DNA of 6,062 nucleotides from positions 1-6,062 of the forward strand of contig DKXC01000096.1 in NCBI GenBank assembly GCA_002492045.1. The letters are read 5' to 3'. The translations under genes were made by a program, and so were the position numbers. The stretch comes from Micrococcaceae bacterium UBA7136 (GTDB taxonomy: Bacteria; Actinomycetota; Actinomycetes; Actinomycetales; Micrococcaceae). The notes beneath the pieces were generated by a model that saw only the letters and a program-made list of their open reading frames with translations, searched no databases and had not been told where the DNA came from. This document shows, in pieces, positions 1 to 5,082 of the stretch. The first letter of the stretch is position 1, and each line of letters opens with the position of its first letter.

Positions 1-243
1 GAGTGCTTTTTCGATGGTGCTGATAGTCCGCGAGATGGTGGGCTGTGAGACGTCGAAGAGGTGGGCGAGGGCTTCTTGAGTGATGTTGTGTCGGTAGCTC
101 AGTAGTGTTACTTTGAGGGCCTTAGCCAGGGTAAGTCTGCGGGGTTTTTCGGCTGGTTTGGTCCAGGTGAGGTGGGTGTTGAGGGCTGTGAGGAGTGTGG
201 CGAATTGCGTGGCGGTGAGGCCGGTTGTACGCTGGTGTAGCAA
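1..243 (-). CDS. IS5-family-type transposase, N-terminal part (cut by window edge)
   Basis: The minus strand reads openly from 243 to the window edge (81 codons) and is incomplete at its 3' end. The translation contains a helix-turn-helix at about residues 53-75 (ITQEALAHLFDVSQPTISRT), preceded by a basic LTLAKALKVTLLSYRH stretch. This layout matches the HTH_Tnp_4 domain that precedes the DDE nuclease domain in many IS5-family transposases; the DDE domain itself would lie outside the window. The start is nearly forced. An in-frame TAA lies at 270-268, and the only usable start after it is TTG at 243-241, which has GGAAG at 253-249 five bases upstream. The DNA-binding domain would recognise the element's terminal repeats. 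Whether the copy is intact cannot be seen. The family call rests on the HTH alone, so a related DDE family is possible. Confidence 0.8.
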   Translation of the reverse strand, partial: MLHQRTTGLTATQFATLLTALNTHLTWTKPAEKPRRLTLAKALKVTLLSYRHNITQEALAHLFDVSQPTISRTISTIEKAL

Positions 244-362
244 CGGTTCTTCCGGTATGGCTTGAGGTTATTTGTAGTGATTTAACCCTCTTATTTTTGT
301 CACCTGGTGGGGCCGTTGTCTCTTGGTGGGGGTGGGTGTGTGGACCCCCTTATGAATAACCC
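1..362 (-). mobile_element. Insertion sequence, promoter-proximal end (partial; outer boundary inferred)
   Basis: This segment joins the truncated transposase gene to the non-coding stretch upstream of it. IS elements of this type usually end within about 150 bases of the transposase start. The sequence ending near 362, read on the minus strand as GGGTTATTCATAAGGGGGTC, is a candidate terminal repeat because it sits where base composition changes from G/T-rich to AT-rich. The partner terminal repeat is outside the window, so the boundary is an inference. An alternative edge is the similar AGGGTTA motif at 290-284. Confidence 0.4.
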
Positions 363-376
363 TCTTTATTTTTCTT
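284..376. repeat. Imperfect direct repeat flanking the probable IS end
   Basis: AACCCTCTTATTTTTGT at 284-300 recurs as AACCCTCTTTATTTTTCTT at 358-376, differing by one inserted T and the last bases. The two copies start 74 bases apart in the same orientation. They could be two transposase binding sites at one end, a duplicated terminus, or the remains of an earlier insertion. Confidence 0.6.
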
Positions 377-411
377 AAGAAGAAAAGTAGAGTGATAGAA
401 AATGTCATAAT
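369..411 (+). promoter_or_regulatory. Candidate cupin promoter with a palindromic operator-like site
   Basis: CATAAT at 406-411 differs from the -10 consensus by one base and lies 18 bases before the cupin GTG, which would give a leader of only about 12 bases carrying the RBS. No good -35 hexamer is seen at the standard spacing. A perfect 10-bp palindrome, TTCTTAAGAA, occupies 372-381, and its symmetry extends to 369-384 with one mismatch. It sits where a -35 or operator would be, so it could be a repressor site, or only a by-product of the AT-rich composition. Confidence 0.3.
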
Positions 412-417
412 AACCTG

Positions 418-423
418 AAAGGA
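418..423 (+). promoter_or_regulatory. Ribosome binding site of the cupin gene
   Basis: AAAGGA lies six bases upstream of the GTG at 430-432 and supports that start for the cupin gene. No other start codon in this frame is similarly placed. Confidence 0.7.
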
Positions 424-429
424 ATTTCT

Positions 430-810
430 GTGTCAGGCACCGAACAAGGCAGCGTCGTTGTTCTCCCCTATTTACCCGAAGTTCTAGAGCCTTTCGAGAC
501 AAAGCCTCAGGCCCGCAAACTCATTGAAGCCGATGGGGCTAATCTAGTTGTTCTCAGCTTCAAGGCTGGCCAGAAGTGGAGTCAGCATCATTCCATACAC
601 CCCATCATTGTTCAGGTCCTCTCAGGTTCGGTAGATTTTGAAGTAAAGGGACGAACACTCAGGCTCAAGCCAGGTTCTCCTATCCATCTCACAGCTCATC
701 TGCTACATGAGGTAAGAGCTGTTGAGGATGCCACACTTATGGTAACTATGCTGACAGGCGAAGAACACCGCCCGGCAAAGCTTAATCTTCAAGATATCGA
801 AGTATTCTAA
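430..810 (+). CDS. Small single-domain cupin protein
   Basis: This 126-residue protein is probably cytosolic, with no signal peptide or membrane segment. It is a single cupin beta-barrel. The first cupin motif is at about residues 48-66 (G48, H53, H54, H57, then VQVLSG); the second is at about 81-93 (P81-G82, H90, H93), followed by the AVEDATLMVT strand. The glutamate expected in motif 1 is absent: the aligned position is hydrophobic. Small actinobacterial cupins with an AGQ...H...VQVLxG pattern also commonly lack it, so metal binding may rest on histidines only. The substrate is unknown; sensing or binding a small ligand is as likely as catalysis. The gene is monocistronic, between a probable IS end and its own terminator. 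It is visibly less GC-rich than its neighbours, which suggests separate acquisition. The fold is fairly sure; the function is not. Confidence 0.85.
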   Translation: MSGTEQGSVVVLPYLPEVLEPFETKPQARKLIEADGANLVVLSFKAGQKWSQHHSIHPIIVQVLSGSVDFEVKGRTLRLKPGSPIHLTAHLLHEVRAVEDATLMVTMLTGEEHRPAKLNLQDIEVF

Positions 811-829
811 GAAAATATTTCTCTCCAAG

Positions 830-862
830 GAGGCTATCTTTTACAGATAGCCTCTTATTTTT
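830..862 (+). terminator. Intrinsic terminator after the cupin gene
   Basis: A perfect 10-bp stem, GAGGCTATCT (830-839) paired with AGATAGCCTC (845-854), encloses a five-base loop and is followed on the plus strand by TTATTTTTAA. It begins about 20 bases after the cupin stop. On the minus strand the hairpin is followed by CTTGGAGAG and not by a U-run, so it is much weaker as a terminator for menD, which ends at 870. Confidence 0.93.
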
Positions 863-869
863 AACTCAA

Positions 870-2582
870 TTATTCTGAGGGAAAGACCCGTACCTGGATG
901 CCGTTCTGCCCCCAGCTGCCAGCTAGCTGCTCCAGGCTGGCCTGGTGGGGGGTAGTAAAGAAACGTTGGACGGCCGGGGCCCAGGCTGGTGCCTGCTGGG
1001 CCAGCTGCCCGTGTTCTAGGCCGGCAAAGATACCTCCGCCCTGATCATCGTAAACCCAGATTTCTAGCTGGGGTTTCTCTTCTAAGGGGCCGATATTGAG
1101 GGATGAGACATCGTGCAGGAAGGTTAGATCTCCCAGCAGGAGCCGGACGGGCCGCCCCGTAGCTAGGGAGATACCGGCAGCGGTGGCGGTGGTGCCGTCA
1201 ATCCCTGCCAGACCCCGGTTGGCGTAGACCCGGGGGGCCAGGGCAGCGACCGGAGCCAGGGAGTCTAGGTCCCGAATCAGGCTAGAGGAGCCCAGCATCA
1301 GGATTGAGTCATCGGCCTGGCAGGCCTGCCAGGCGGCTAGGGCCAGGGCCTGCCTGCTGGTCAGGTTTTGCGGGTCTAGACCTTGGCCAGGGGTTGTCTC
1401 TGTGTTCGGGTTAGCCAGCCCAGCCTGGGTCAGCAGGCTCTGGTAGAGCTCCTGGGCCTCCCGCCGCCAGGCCTCCTGCCAGGCTAGTCCTTCTGCCCCG
1501 CTGGCTGCTCCCCCACCGGCAAAGGCCGCCAGGTCAGCTAACTGGTCTAGGGTCTGGTAGGGCAGGGCCTCAGGCTCATGCCAGGGCGCTGGCTCAGGCT
1601 CATAGAGGGCCACGGGGATGGCCGGGTCAGCCAGCAGCTGGGCCACCGGGCGGGAGAGGGTGGGGTGACCAAAGAGAACCAGCCGCTGAATCTGCCCGGT
1701 CAGCTGACTGTGGGCCAGTAGCTGGGGGTAGGCCGGTAGGGCTGAGGGGGCCAGGCGGGCGCCCGAGGAAGGTTCAGCGACCAGGGGCAGGCCCAGCTGC
1801 TGGGCAAAGTCCTGGGCCATTGGCCCAGCCCCGTCACCGGCGATCACCAGGGTGCGGTAGAAGGGGCTGGCGGATTCTGGCTCTTGGCCCCTCAGCCAGC
1901 TGCTGGCTGTGGGATCTGTCTTTCTGGGGTGCTTCACCGGCTGCCCTACCAGAGGACGCAGGGAGTCAGCCCAGCGGGTCAGAATCTGCTGGTCGGTGGG
2001 GTTAGGGGTCAGAGGGGTGTCCAGGCCCAGGTTAATCTGTACCGGACCCACCGGCTGGTCTGAGGGCCGGGACCAGTCCCCGGGGTCTCGTCCGGTGAGG
2101 GCAGCCAGGGCCAGGTTGAGCTGGCTGGTCTGGGGGTCGGCAGGGTCGGCGCTGTAGTTTTCTAGGCTGATCTGGGCCCGCAGGTGGGCCGGGGCCAGGG
2201 GGACCTGTCGGGTGGTCTGGTTGGCCCCGCTTCCCTGCAGCCGCTGGGGTCGGTCAGCGCTAATGAGGGCCAGGGGCAGCCCGCTGTGGTAGGCCTCCAT
2301 GAGGGCCGGGACGCAGTTTCCCACAGCTGTTCCGCTGGTGGTAATGACGGCTACCGGCTGGCCACTAGCCTTGGCCATACCCAGGGCGGTAAAGGCGGCC
2401 GTCCGCTCGTCAACCCGCACATGGCTACGCACTACCCCGGCCCTGTCCAAGGCTGCTAGGGCGTAGGCCAGGGGGGCTGAGCGGGAGCCGGGGGCGATCA
2501 GGGCCTGGCGCAGGCCAGAACGAACCAGGCTGTCCAGCAGACTGATGGCGCTAATGATGGAGGGTGAAGGGGCTTGAGTCAC
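870..2582 (-). CDS. menD: MenD, SEPHCHC synthase (menaquinone biosynthesis)
   Basis: 2-Succinyl-5-enolpyruvyl-6-hydroxy-3-cyclohexene-1-carboxylate synthase joins isochorismate to the succinyl-semialdehyde unit from 2-oxoglutarate, releasing CO2 and using thiamine diphosphate and Mg2+. The 570-residue length is normal for the family. The N-terminal ThDP pyrimidine domain shows PGSRS (31-35), VDERTAAF with the catalytic Glu at 59, TSGTA (82-86), ADRP (109-112) and GANQT (119-123). The C-terminal diphosphate domain shows NRGLAGIDG (455-463), GDLTFLHD (484-491) and DDQGGGIF (512-519), where D485, D513 and G515 fit the metal-binding positions. The GTG at 2582 is the only start ahead of the conserved region. 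It lies nine bases after the menC stop with a G-run directly against it, so translation is probably coupled to menC. It should share the menC promoter. The central domain (about 200-360) is the least conserved part. Confidence 0.97.
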   Translation of the reverse strand: MTQAPSPSIISAISLLDSLVRSGLRQALIAPGSRSAPLAYALAALDRAGVVRSHVRVDERTAAFTALGMAKASGQPVAVITTSGTAVGNCVPALMEAYHSGLPLALISADRPQRLQGSGANQTTRQVPLAPAHLRAQISLENYSADPADPQTSQLNLALAALTGRDPGDWSRPSDQPVGPVQINLGLDTPLTPNPTDQQILTRWADSLRPLVGQPVKHPRKTDPTASSWLRGQEPESASPFYRTLVIAGDGAGPMAQDFAQQLGLPLVAEPSSGARLAPSALPAYPQLLAHSQLTGQIQRLVLFGHPTLSRPVAQLLADPAIPVALYEPEPAPWHEPEALPYQTLDQLADLAAFAGGGAASGAEGLAWQEAWRREAQELYQSLLTQAGLANPNTETTPGQGLDPQNLTSRQALALAAWQACQADDSILMLGSSSLIRDLDSLAPVAALAPRVYANRGLAGIDGTTATAAGISLATGRPVRLLLGDLTFLHDVSSLNIGPLEEKPQLEIWVYDDQGGGIFAGLEHGQLAQQAPAWAPAVQRFFTTPHQASLEQLAGSWGQNGIQVRVFPSE

Positions 2583-2594
2583 TCCCCCAGTTTA
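2580..2594 (-). promoter_or_regulatory. menC-menD translational coupling junction
   Basis: Read on the minus strand, the junction is the menC TAA, then ACT GGG GGA, then the menD GTG. The two genes are in the same frame with one stop codon between them. The G-rich run could pair with 16S rRNA but is only one base from GTG, too close for ordinary initiation, which favours reinitiation by ribosomes that have finished menC. Confidence 0.6.
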
Positions 2595-3614
2595 CTCGTC
2601 CTGCCCGGCCTCTAGCAGGCGGTAGCAGGCTGAGATTCGCTCTAGCCACCAGCGGCGCAGCTCCTTTGGCGCGGCTAGCTGGTCTAGGAGTTGGGGGTCT
2701 GGTTCTACCTGGCGGACCTCTAGCTGACCGGCCTGAGCCACCAGAGGCTGGGCGCTGACGTCCTGGGCCATGAGGCTGACCGTCCCCAGGCCGCAGGCGA
2801 AGGGAAGATCGGGCAGGCTGGCGGCCAGGCGGGCTCCGGCGGCTATCCCCACTGAGCTTTCCAGGGCCGAGGAGACCACCACCGGCAGGCCGGCCTCCTC
2901 GACCAGGGTCAGCGAGCGCCGCAAACCGCCCAGGGGAGCCAATTTGATGACCAGCAGGTCAGCTGCCCCTAGCCGGGCTACTTTCAGGGGGTCGCTGGCC
3001 TTGCGAACCGATTCGTCAGCGGCAATCAGCAGGGGGTTTCCGGCGGCCCGCAAATCTTCTCGTAGCTGGGCCAGGTCGGTCAGGCTGGCGACGGGTTGTT
3101 CGGCGTAGAGCAGGCCTAGGTCTGAGAGTTTCTCTAGGGCCTGGTAGGCCTGGGGTAGGGTCCAGCCGCCGTTGGCGTCAATCTTGATGCGGGCCTGGGG
3201 CAAAAGTTGGCGGGTGGCGGCCAGACGGGCGTAGTCCTGGGCCAGGGACTCGTCAAAGGGCAGGCCGGTCTGGGCTACCTTGACCTTGATTTCTTGGATG
3301 GGGCCCCGGTAGCTGGCCAAGACTTCTTGAACCTGGCCTGCTGGGACGGCGGGCAGGGTGGCGTTGAGGGGGATGGTCTGCCTCAGCAGGGGCAGGGGTG
3401 GCTGGTAGGCGGACTCTAGGGCGGCGGCCAGCCAGGGGGCTGCTTCTTGGGGGTCGTATTCGGTGAAGGGGGCGAATTCTCCCCAGCCGTAGGGGCCCTG
3501 AATCAGGGCTGTTTGGCGGATTTGGACGCCGCGGAAGGGCACCCGCATGGGCAGGCAGACGACTCTGGTCTGGGCCAGAATCTCTTGGAGGGCGGGGAGG
3601 GGGGCTGCTGTCAT
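2592..3614 (-). CDS. menC: MenC, o-succinylbenzoate synthase (menaquinone biosynthesis)
   Basis: This enolase-superfamily enzyme dehydrates SHCHC to o-succinylbenzoate, which MenE then activates with CoA. The protein is 340 residues, at or slightly above the usual actinobacterial length. The capping domain carries the typical N-terminus (LPMRVPFRGV at 21-30, GWGEFAPFTEYDP at 43-55). The barrel shows KVK with catalytic K112, KIDANGGW with metal ligand D146, YAEQPV with E172, AADES with D200, VIKLAPLGG with general base K224, and SSALESSVG (248-256). All catalytic residues expected for the family are present, so it should be active. The ATG at 3614 matches where family members begin, but no Shine-Dalgarno lies at normal distance. 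A GGAAAAAGG run ends about 14 bases upstream, and a -10-like TACATT sits seven bases upstream. It is the first gene of the menC-menD unit, divergent from the PAP2 gene. Confidence 0.96.
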   Translation of the reverse strand: MTAAPLPALQEILAQTRVVCLPMRVPFRGVQIRQTALIQGPYGWGEFAPFTEYDPQEAAPWLAAALESAYQPPLPLLRQTIPLNATLPAVPAGQVQEVLASYRGPIQEIKVKVAQTGLPFDESLAQDYARLAATRQLLPQARIKIDANGGWTLPQAYQALEKLSDLGLLYAEQPVASLTDLAQLREDLRAAGNPLLIAADESVRKASDPLKVARLGAADLLVIKLAPLGGLRRSLTLVEEAGLPVVVSSALESSVGIAAGARLAASLPDLPFACGLGTVSLMAQDVSAQPLVAQAGQLEVRQVEPDPQLLDQLAAPKELRRWWLERISACYRLLEAGQDE

Positions 3615-3621
3615 GTCTTTT

Positions 3622-3627
3622 AATGTA
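3622..3627 (-). promoter_or_regulatory. Candidate -10 element for a leaderless menC-menD transcript
   Basis: TACATT fits the TANNNT pattern of actinobacterial -10 elements. It ends seven bases before the menC ATG, so transcription would begin at or one base before the A of the start codon. No convincing -35 is seen; CCGACC lies 17 bases upstream. The call is consistent with the lack of a well-placed RBS, but it is inferred from pattern alone. Confidence 0.4.
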
Positions 3628-3661
3628 CCTTTTTCCTTTCTTGGGGTCGGTTCCCAGGAAA

Positions 3662-3682
3662 GTCACATGTGAATTTGTCACA
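3662..3682. promoter_or_regulatory. Candidate operator: nested palindrome and direct repeat
   Basis: TCACATGTGA at 3663-3672 is a perfect 10-bp palindrome. GTCACA occurs twice in direct orientation (3662-3667 and 3677-3682), 15 bases apart. TGTGA (3668-3672) and TCACA (3678-3682) form a second inverted repeat with a five-base spacer. Crp/GlxR-type sites use the same half-sites with a six-base spacer, so this is close but not canonical. Its place between divergent genes suggests a regulator acting on one or both. Confidence 0.4.
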
Positions 3683-3775
3683 ATAAGGTCTGGTGCAGGT
3701 TTTCTACACCCGGCCTGAGGGGTTTTAGCAGCCCCAGACGGCTGAGGATGGGTAGTTTTTACTGGAAGTGCTAGT

Positions 3776-3780
3776 GGGGG
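3776..3780 (+). promoter_or_regulatory. Ribosome binding site that sets the PAP2 gene start
   Basis: GGGGG ends six bases before the GTG at 3787. It matters because the first internal ATG is not until 4192, so this site decides whether the 135-residue tail is made. Confidence 0.6.
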
Positions 3781-3786
3781 TTCAGT

Positions 3787-5082
3787 GTGAATCGTGATCA
3801 GAAGCGTCAGCAGGCTTCTTGGTCCTCTGACCAGGAGGCTACGGTGGTTTTACCTCCCTACCGGGCCTCTGCTGATCAGGATCCTACCGTGGTTCTGTCT
3901 CCCCAGTCTGCGGTGCCCGACCCCGCAGCCGATGACGCGACCGTCCCCCTGACTGGGCCTCAGGCCCAGGCCCGCCAGGCAGCAGCCCCTCAGACTCAAC
4001 CGATTCAGGCCACCCGACCCCTCTCTGCTCCCCGTCCGGCAGCAGCTAAGACCAGCTACCAAGCCCAGGCCGGGCCTAACCGACAGGCCCAGGCGCCTCT
4101 CCGTCCTGCCCCAGCTGCTGGCTTCCAGGCAGGTTACCGGGGCCAGCCCGGCCCCTACCGGGGCGAGAATAGTCCTTCAGGACGGCTTCACATGCTAGCG
4201 CCCTCCCATATTCGGCAGACCCGCCCCTCCCTCTGGATTCTTCTGCAGCACTTCTTCTCTGCCGGGGTCCTCTTTGCCCTGCTCTACAGCACTCTTTCCT
4301 TCTTTTTGACTACTGAACGGGGCCAGCGGCTAGATGAGGTGGCCTTTCAGGAGTTTTCCTACCAGTTTCTGACCTACACGGAGCAAACCTCCCAGCTGCT
4401 AGATTTGGTTCCAGCGACCGGGGCCCTGGCTGCCGGTATTGGCCTGGTCTTTATTCTGGTCTGGAAGCACCGTTTTGTGCCGGCCCTAGTGGGCCTGGCT
4501 ATGGCGGTGGGGGCCAATGTCAGCACCCAGTTGCTCAAGAACTTCTTCCTGGTCAAGCCCAACCTGGGTATCCAGGAGGCCCTGGGCAATTCTGCCCCCT
4601 CTGGTCACACCACCTTTGCGGCTGCGGCTGGGCTGGCCCTTTTCTTGGCCTCCCCCAAGCGCTTCCGCCCCTCGGTGGCCTTCTTTGGCATGCTGATTGC
4701 TATGGCGGCGGGCTACTCCACCATCATTAACGGCTGGCATCGGCCTGCCGACGTGGTCAGTGCTATTTTGTTGACCGGGCTCTGGGGTATTTTGGGTCTG
4801 GTTATCCTGCGTTTCTTGCGGTCTGAAGAGCTGGATATGAACAGCACCCAGCGGTCGGGCCTGATTCTGGTGCCCCTGCTGTCGATTACCAGTTTCTTTG
4901 TGGGCTTCTGCGCCCTGGCCCTCTACTGGATTACCGACACTAACCCCATTCCGGGTTCTGCTTCGGTAGCTGCTATTTGCCTGATTATTGCGACAGCTAC
5001 CTTCACCACCAGCGTCCTGATTGCCCTACTAAGGCCCCAGAATAAGCAGCGCAGCGCCTACCGTAAGGTCTGGGCCTACTAG
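3787..5082 (+). CDS. PAP2-family membrane phosphatase with long disordered N-terminal tail
   Basis: A 431-residue membrane protein of the PAP2 (type 2 phosphatidic acid phosphatase) superfamily, whose members dephosphorylate lipid phosphates such as undecaprenyl pyrophosphate or phosphatidic acid; the substrate here is not known. Residues 1 to about 145 are Q/A/P-rich and look disordered. They carry three acidic-threonine motifs (T19, T34, T52). About eight hydrophobic segments follow, roughly 149-174, 205-226, 230-248, 276-290, 295-312, 322-344, 357-381 and 391-415. Catalytic motifs are K251 through K257-P258, PSGH at 271-274, and S311 through H318 to D322. The nucleophile H318, PSGH histidine H274 and D322 are present, but the usual Arg of motif 1 is Lys (KP) and the Arg after Ser in motif 3 is Thr. 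The GTG start is backed by GGGGG upstream. An internal start at ATG 4192 would give a tail-less form. The gene converges on, and overlaps, the next one. Confidence 0.88.
   Translation: MNRDQKRQQASWSSDQEATVVLPPYRASADQDPTVVLSPQSAVPDPAADDATVPLTGPQAQARQAAAPQTQPIQATRPLSAPRPAAAKTSYQAQAGPNRQAQAPLRPAPAAGFQAGYRGQPGPYRGENSPSGRLHMLAPSHIRQTRPSLWILLQHFFSAGVLFALLYSTLSFFLTTERGQRLDEVAFQEFSYQFLTYTEQTSQLLDLVPATGALAAGIGLVFILVWKHRFVPALVGLAMAVGANVSTQLLKNFFLVKPNLGIQEALGNSAPSGHTTFAAAAGLALFLASPKRFRPSVAFFGMLIAMAAGYSTIINGWHRPADVVSAILLTGLWGILGLVILRFLRSEELDMNSTQRSGLILVPLLSITSFFVGFCALALYWITDTNPIPGSASVAAICLIIATATFTTSVLIALLRPQNKQRSAYRKVWAY
3829..3942 (+). repeat. Degenerate coding repeat, acidic-threonine motif, three copies
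   Basis: Within the PAP2 tail, DQEATVVLPP (residues 15-24) and DQDPTVVLSP (30-39) are spaced exactly 15 residues apart, and a third, looser copy DDATVPLTG occurs at 49-57. The DNA of the first two copies is also similar (GACCAGGAGGCTAC at 3829, GATCAGGATCCTAC at 3874), which suggests duplication. Each copy has an acidic residue two before the threonine and a hydrophobic residue one and three after it. Confidence 0.7.

Larger units (their letters stand above)
244..429. other. Intergenic region between transposase and cupin gene
   Basis: These 186 bases contain no supportable gene. They hold the leader of the transposase, a duplicated AT-rich motif (284-300 and 358-376), a G/T-rich block on the plus strand (about 301-345) with a short GGGGGT/ACCCCC inverted repeat (328-333 and 344-349, ten-base loop), and the AT-rich promoter zone of the cupin gene from about 363 onward. 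The composition shift near 362 suggests the insertion-sequence edge. Confidence 0.6.
3615..3786. other. Divergent intergenic region between menC and the PAP2 gene
   Basis: This 172-bp region must hold promoters for menC-menD (minus) and the PAP2 gene (plus). It contains the -10-like TACATT for menC, a TTCC-CA-GGAA inverted repeat at 3651-3660, the nested palindrome and repeat cluster at 3662-3682, and a weak CAGCC/GGCTG hairpin at 3729-3744. No strong sigma-70-type promoter is evident for the plus strand. No small gene is supported in it. Confidence 0.6.

Noticed and set aside
325..349. Possible two-layer G-quadruplex or hairpin in the G/T-rich block
   Set aside because: G-tracts are short and unequal and the GGGGGT/ACCCCC stem has a ten-base loop; there is no U-run or gene position that gives it a clear role.
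1820..2459. Plus-strand open frames inside menD
   Set aside because: These are antisense shadows of a well-conserved GC-rich gene. Their translations are Gly/Arg/Ser-rich with no recognisable fold and no convincing RBS.
3253..3681. 142-codon minus-strand frame overlapping the 5' half of menC
   Set aside because: It is an out-of-frame shadow of menC: Pro/Arg-rich, with no domain pattern, and menC in the other frame carries all enolase-superfamily catalytic residues.
3729..3744. CAGCC/GGCTG hairpin upstream of the PAP2 gene as an attenuator or riboswitch
   Set aside because: It is a five-base stem with no U-run, no alternative structure, and nothing matching a known riboswitch.
4374..4740. 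Minus-strand open frames opposite the PAP2 catalytic region
   Set aside because: They lie opposite the PSGH and other conserved PAP2 motifs, which fix the true frame; their translations look like random basic sequence.
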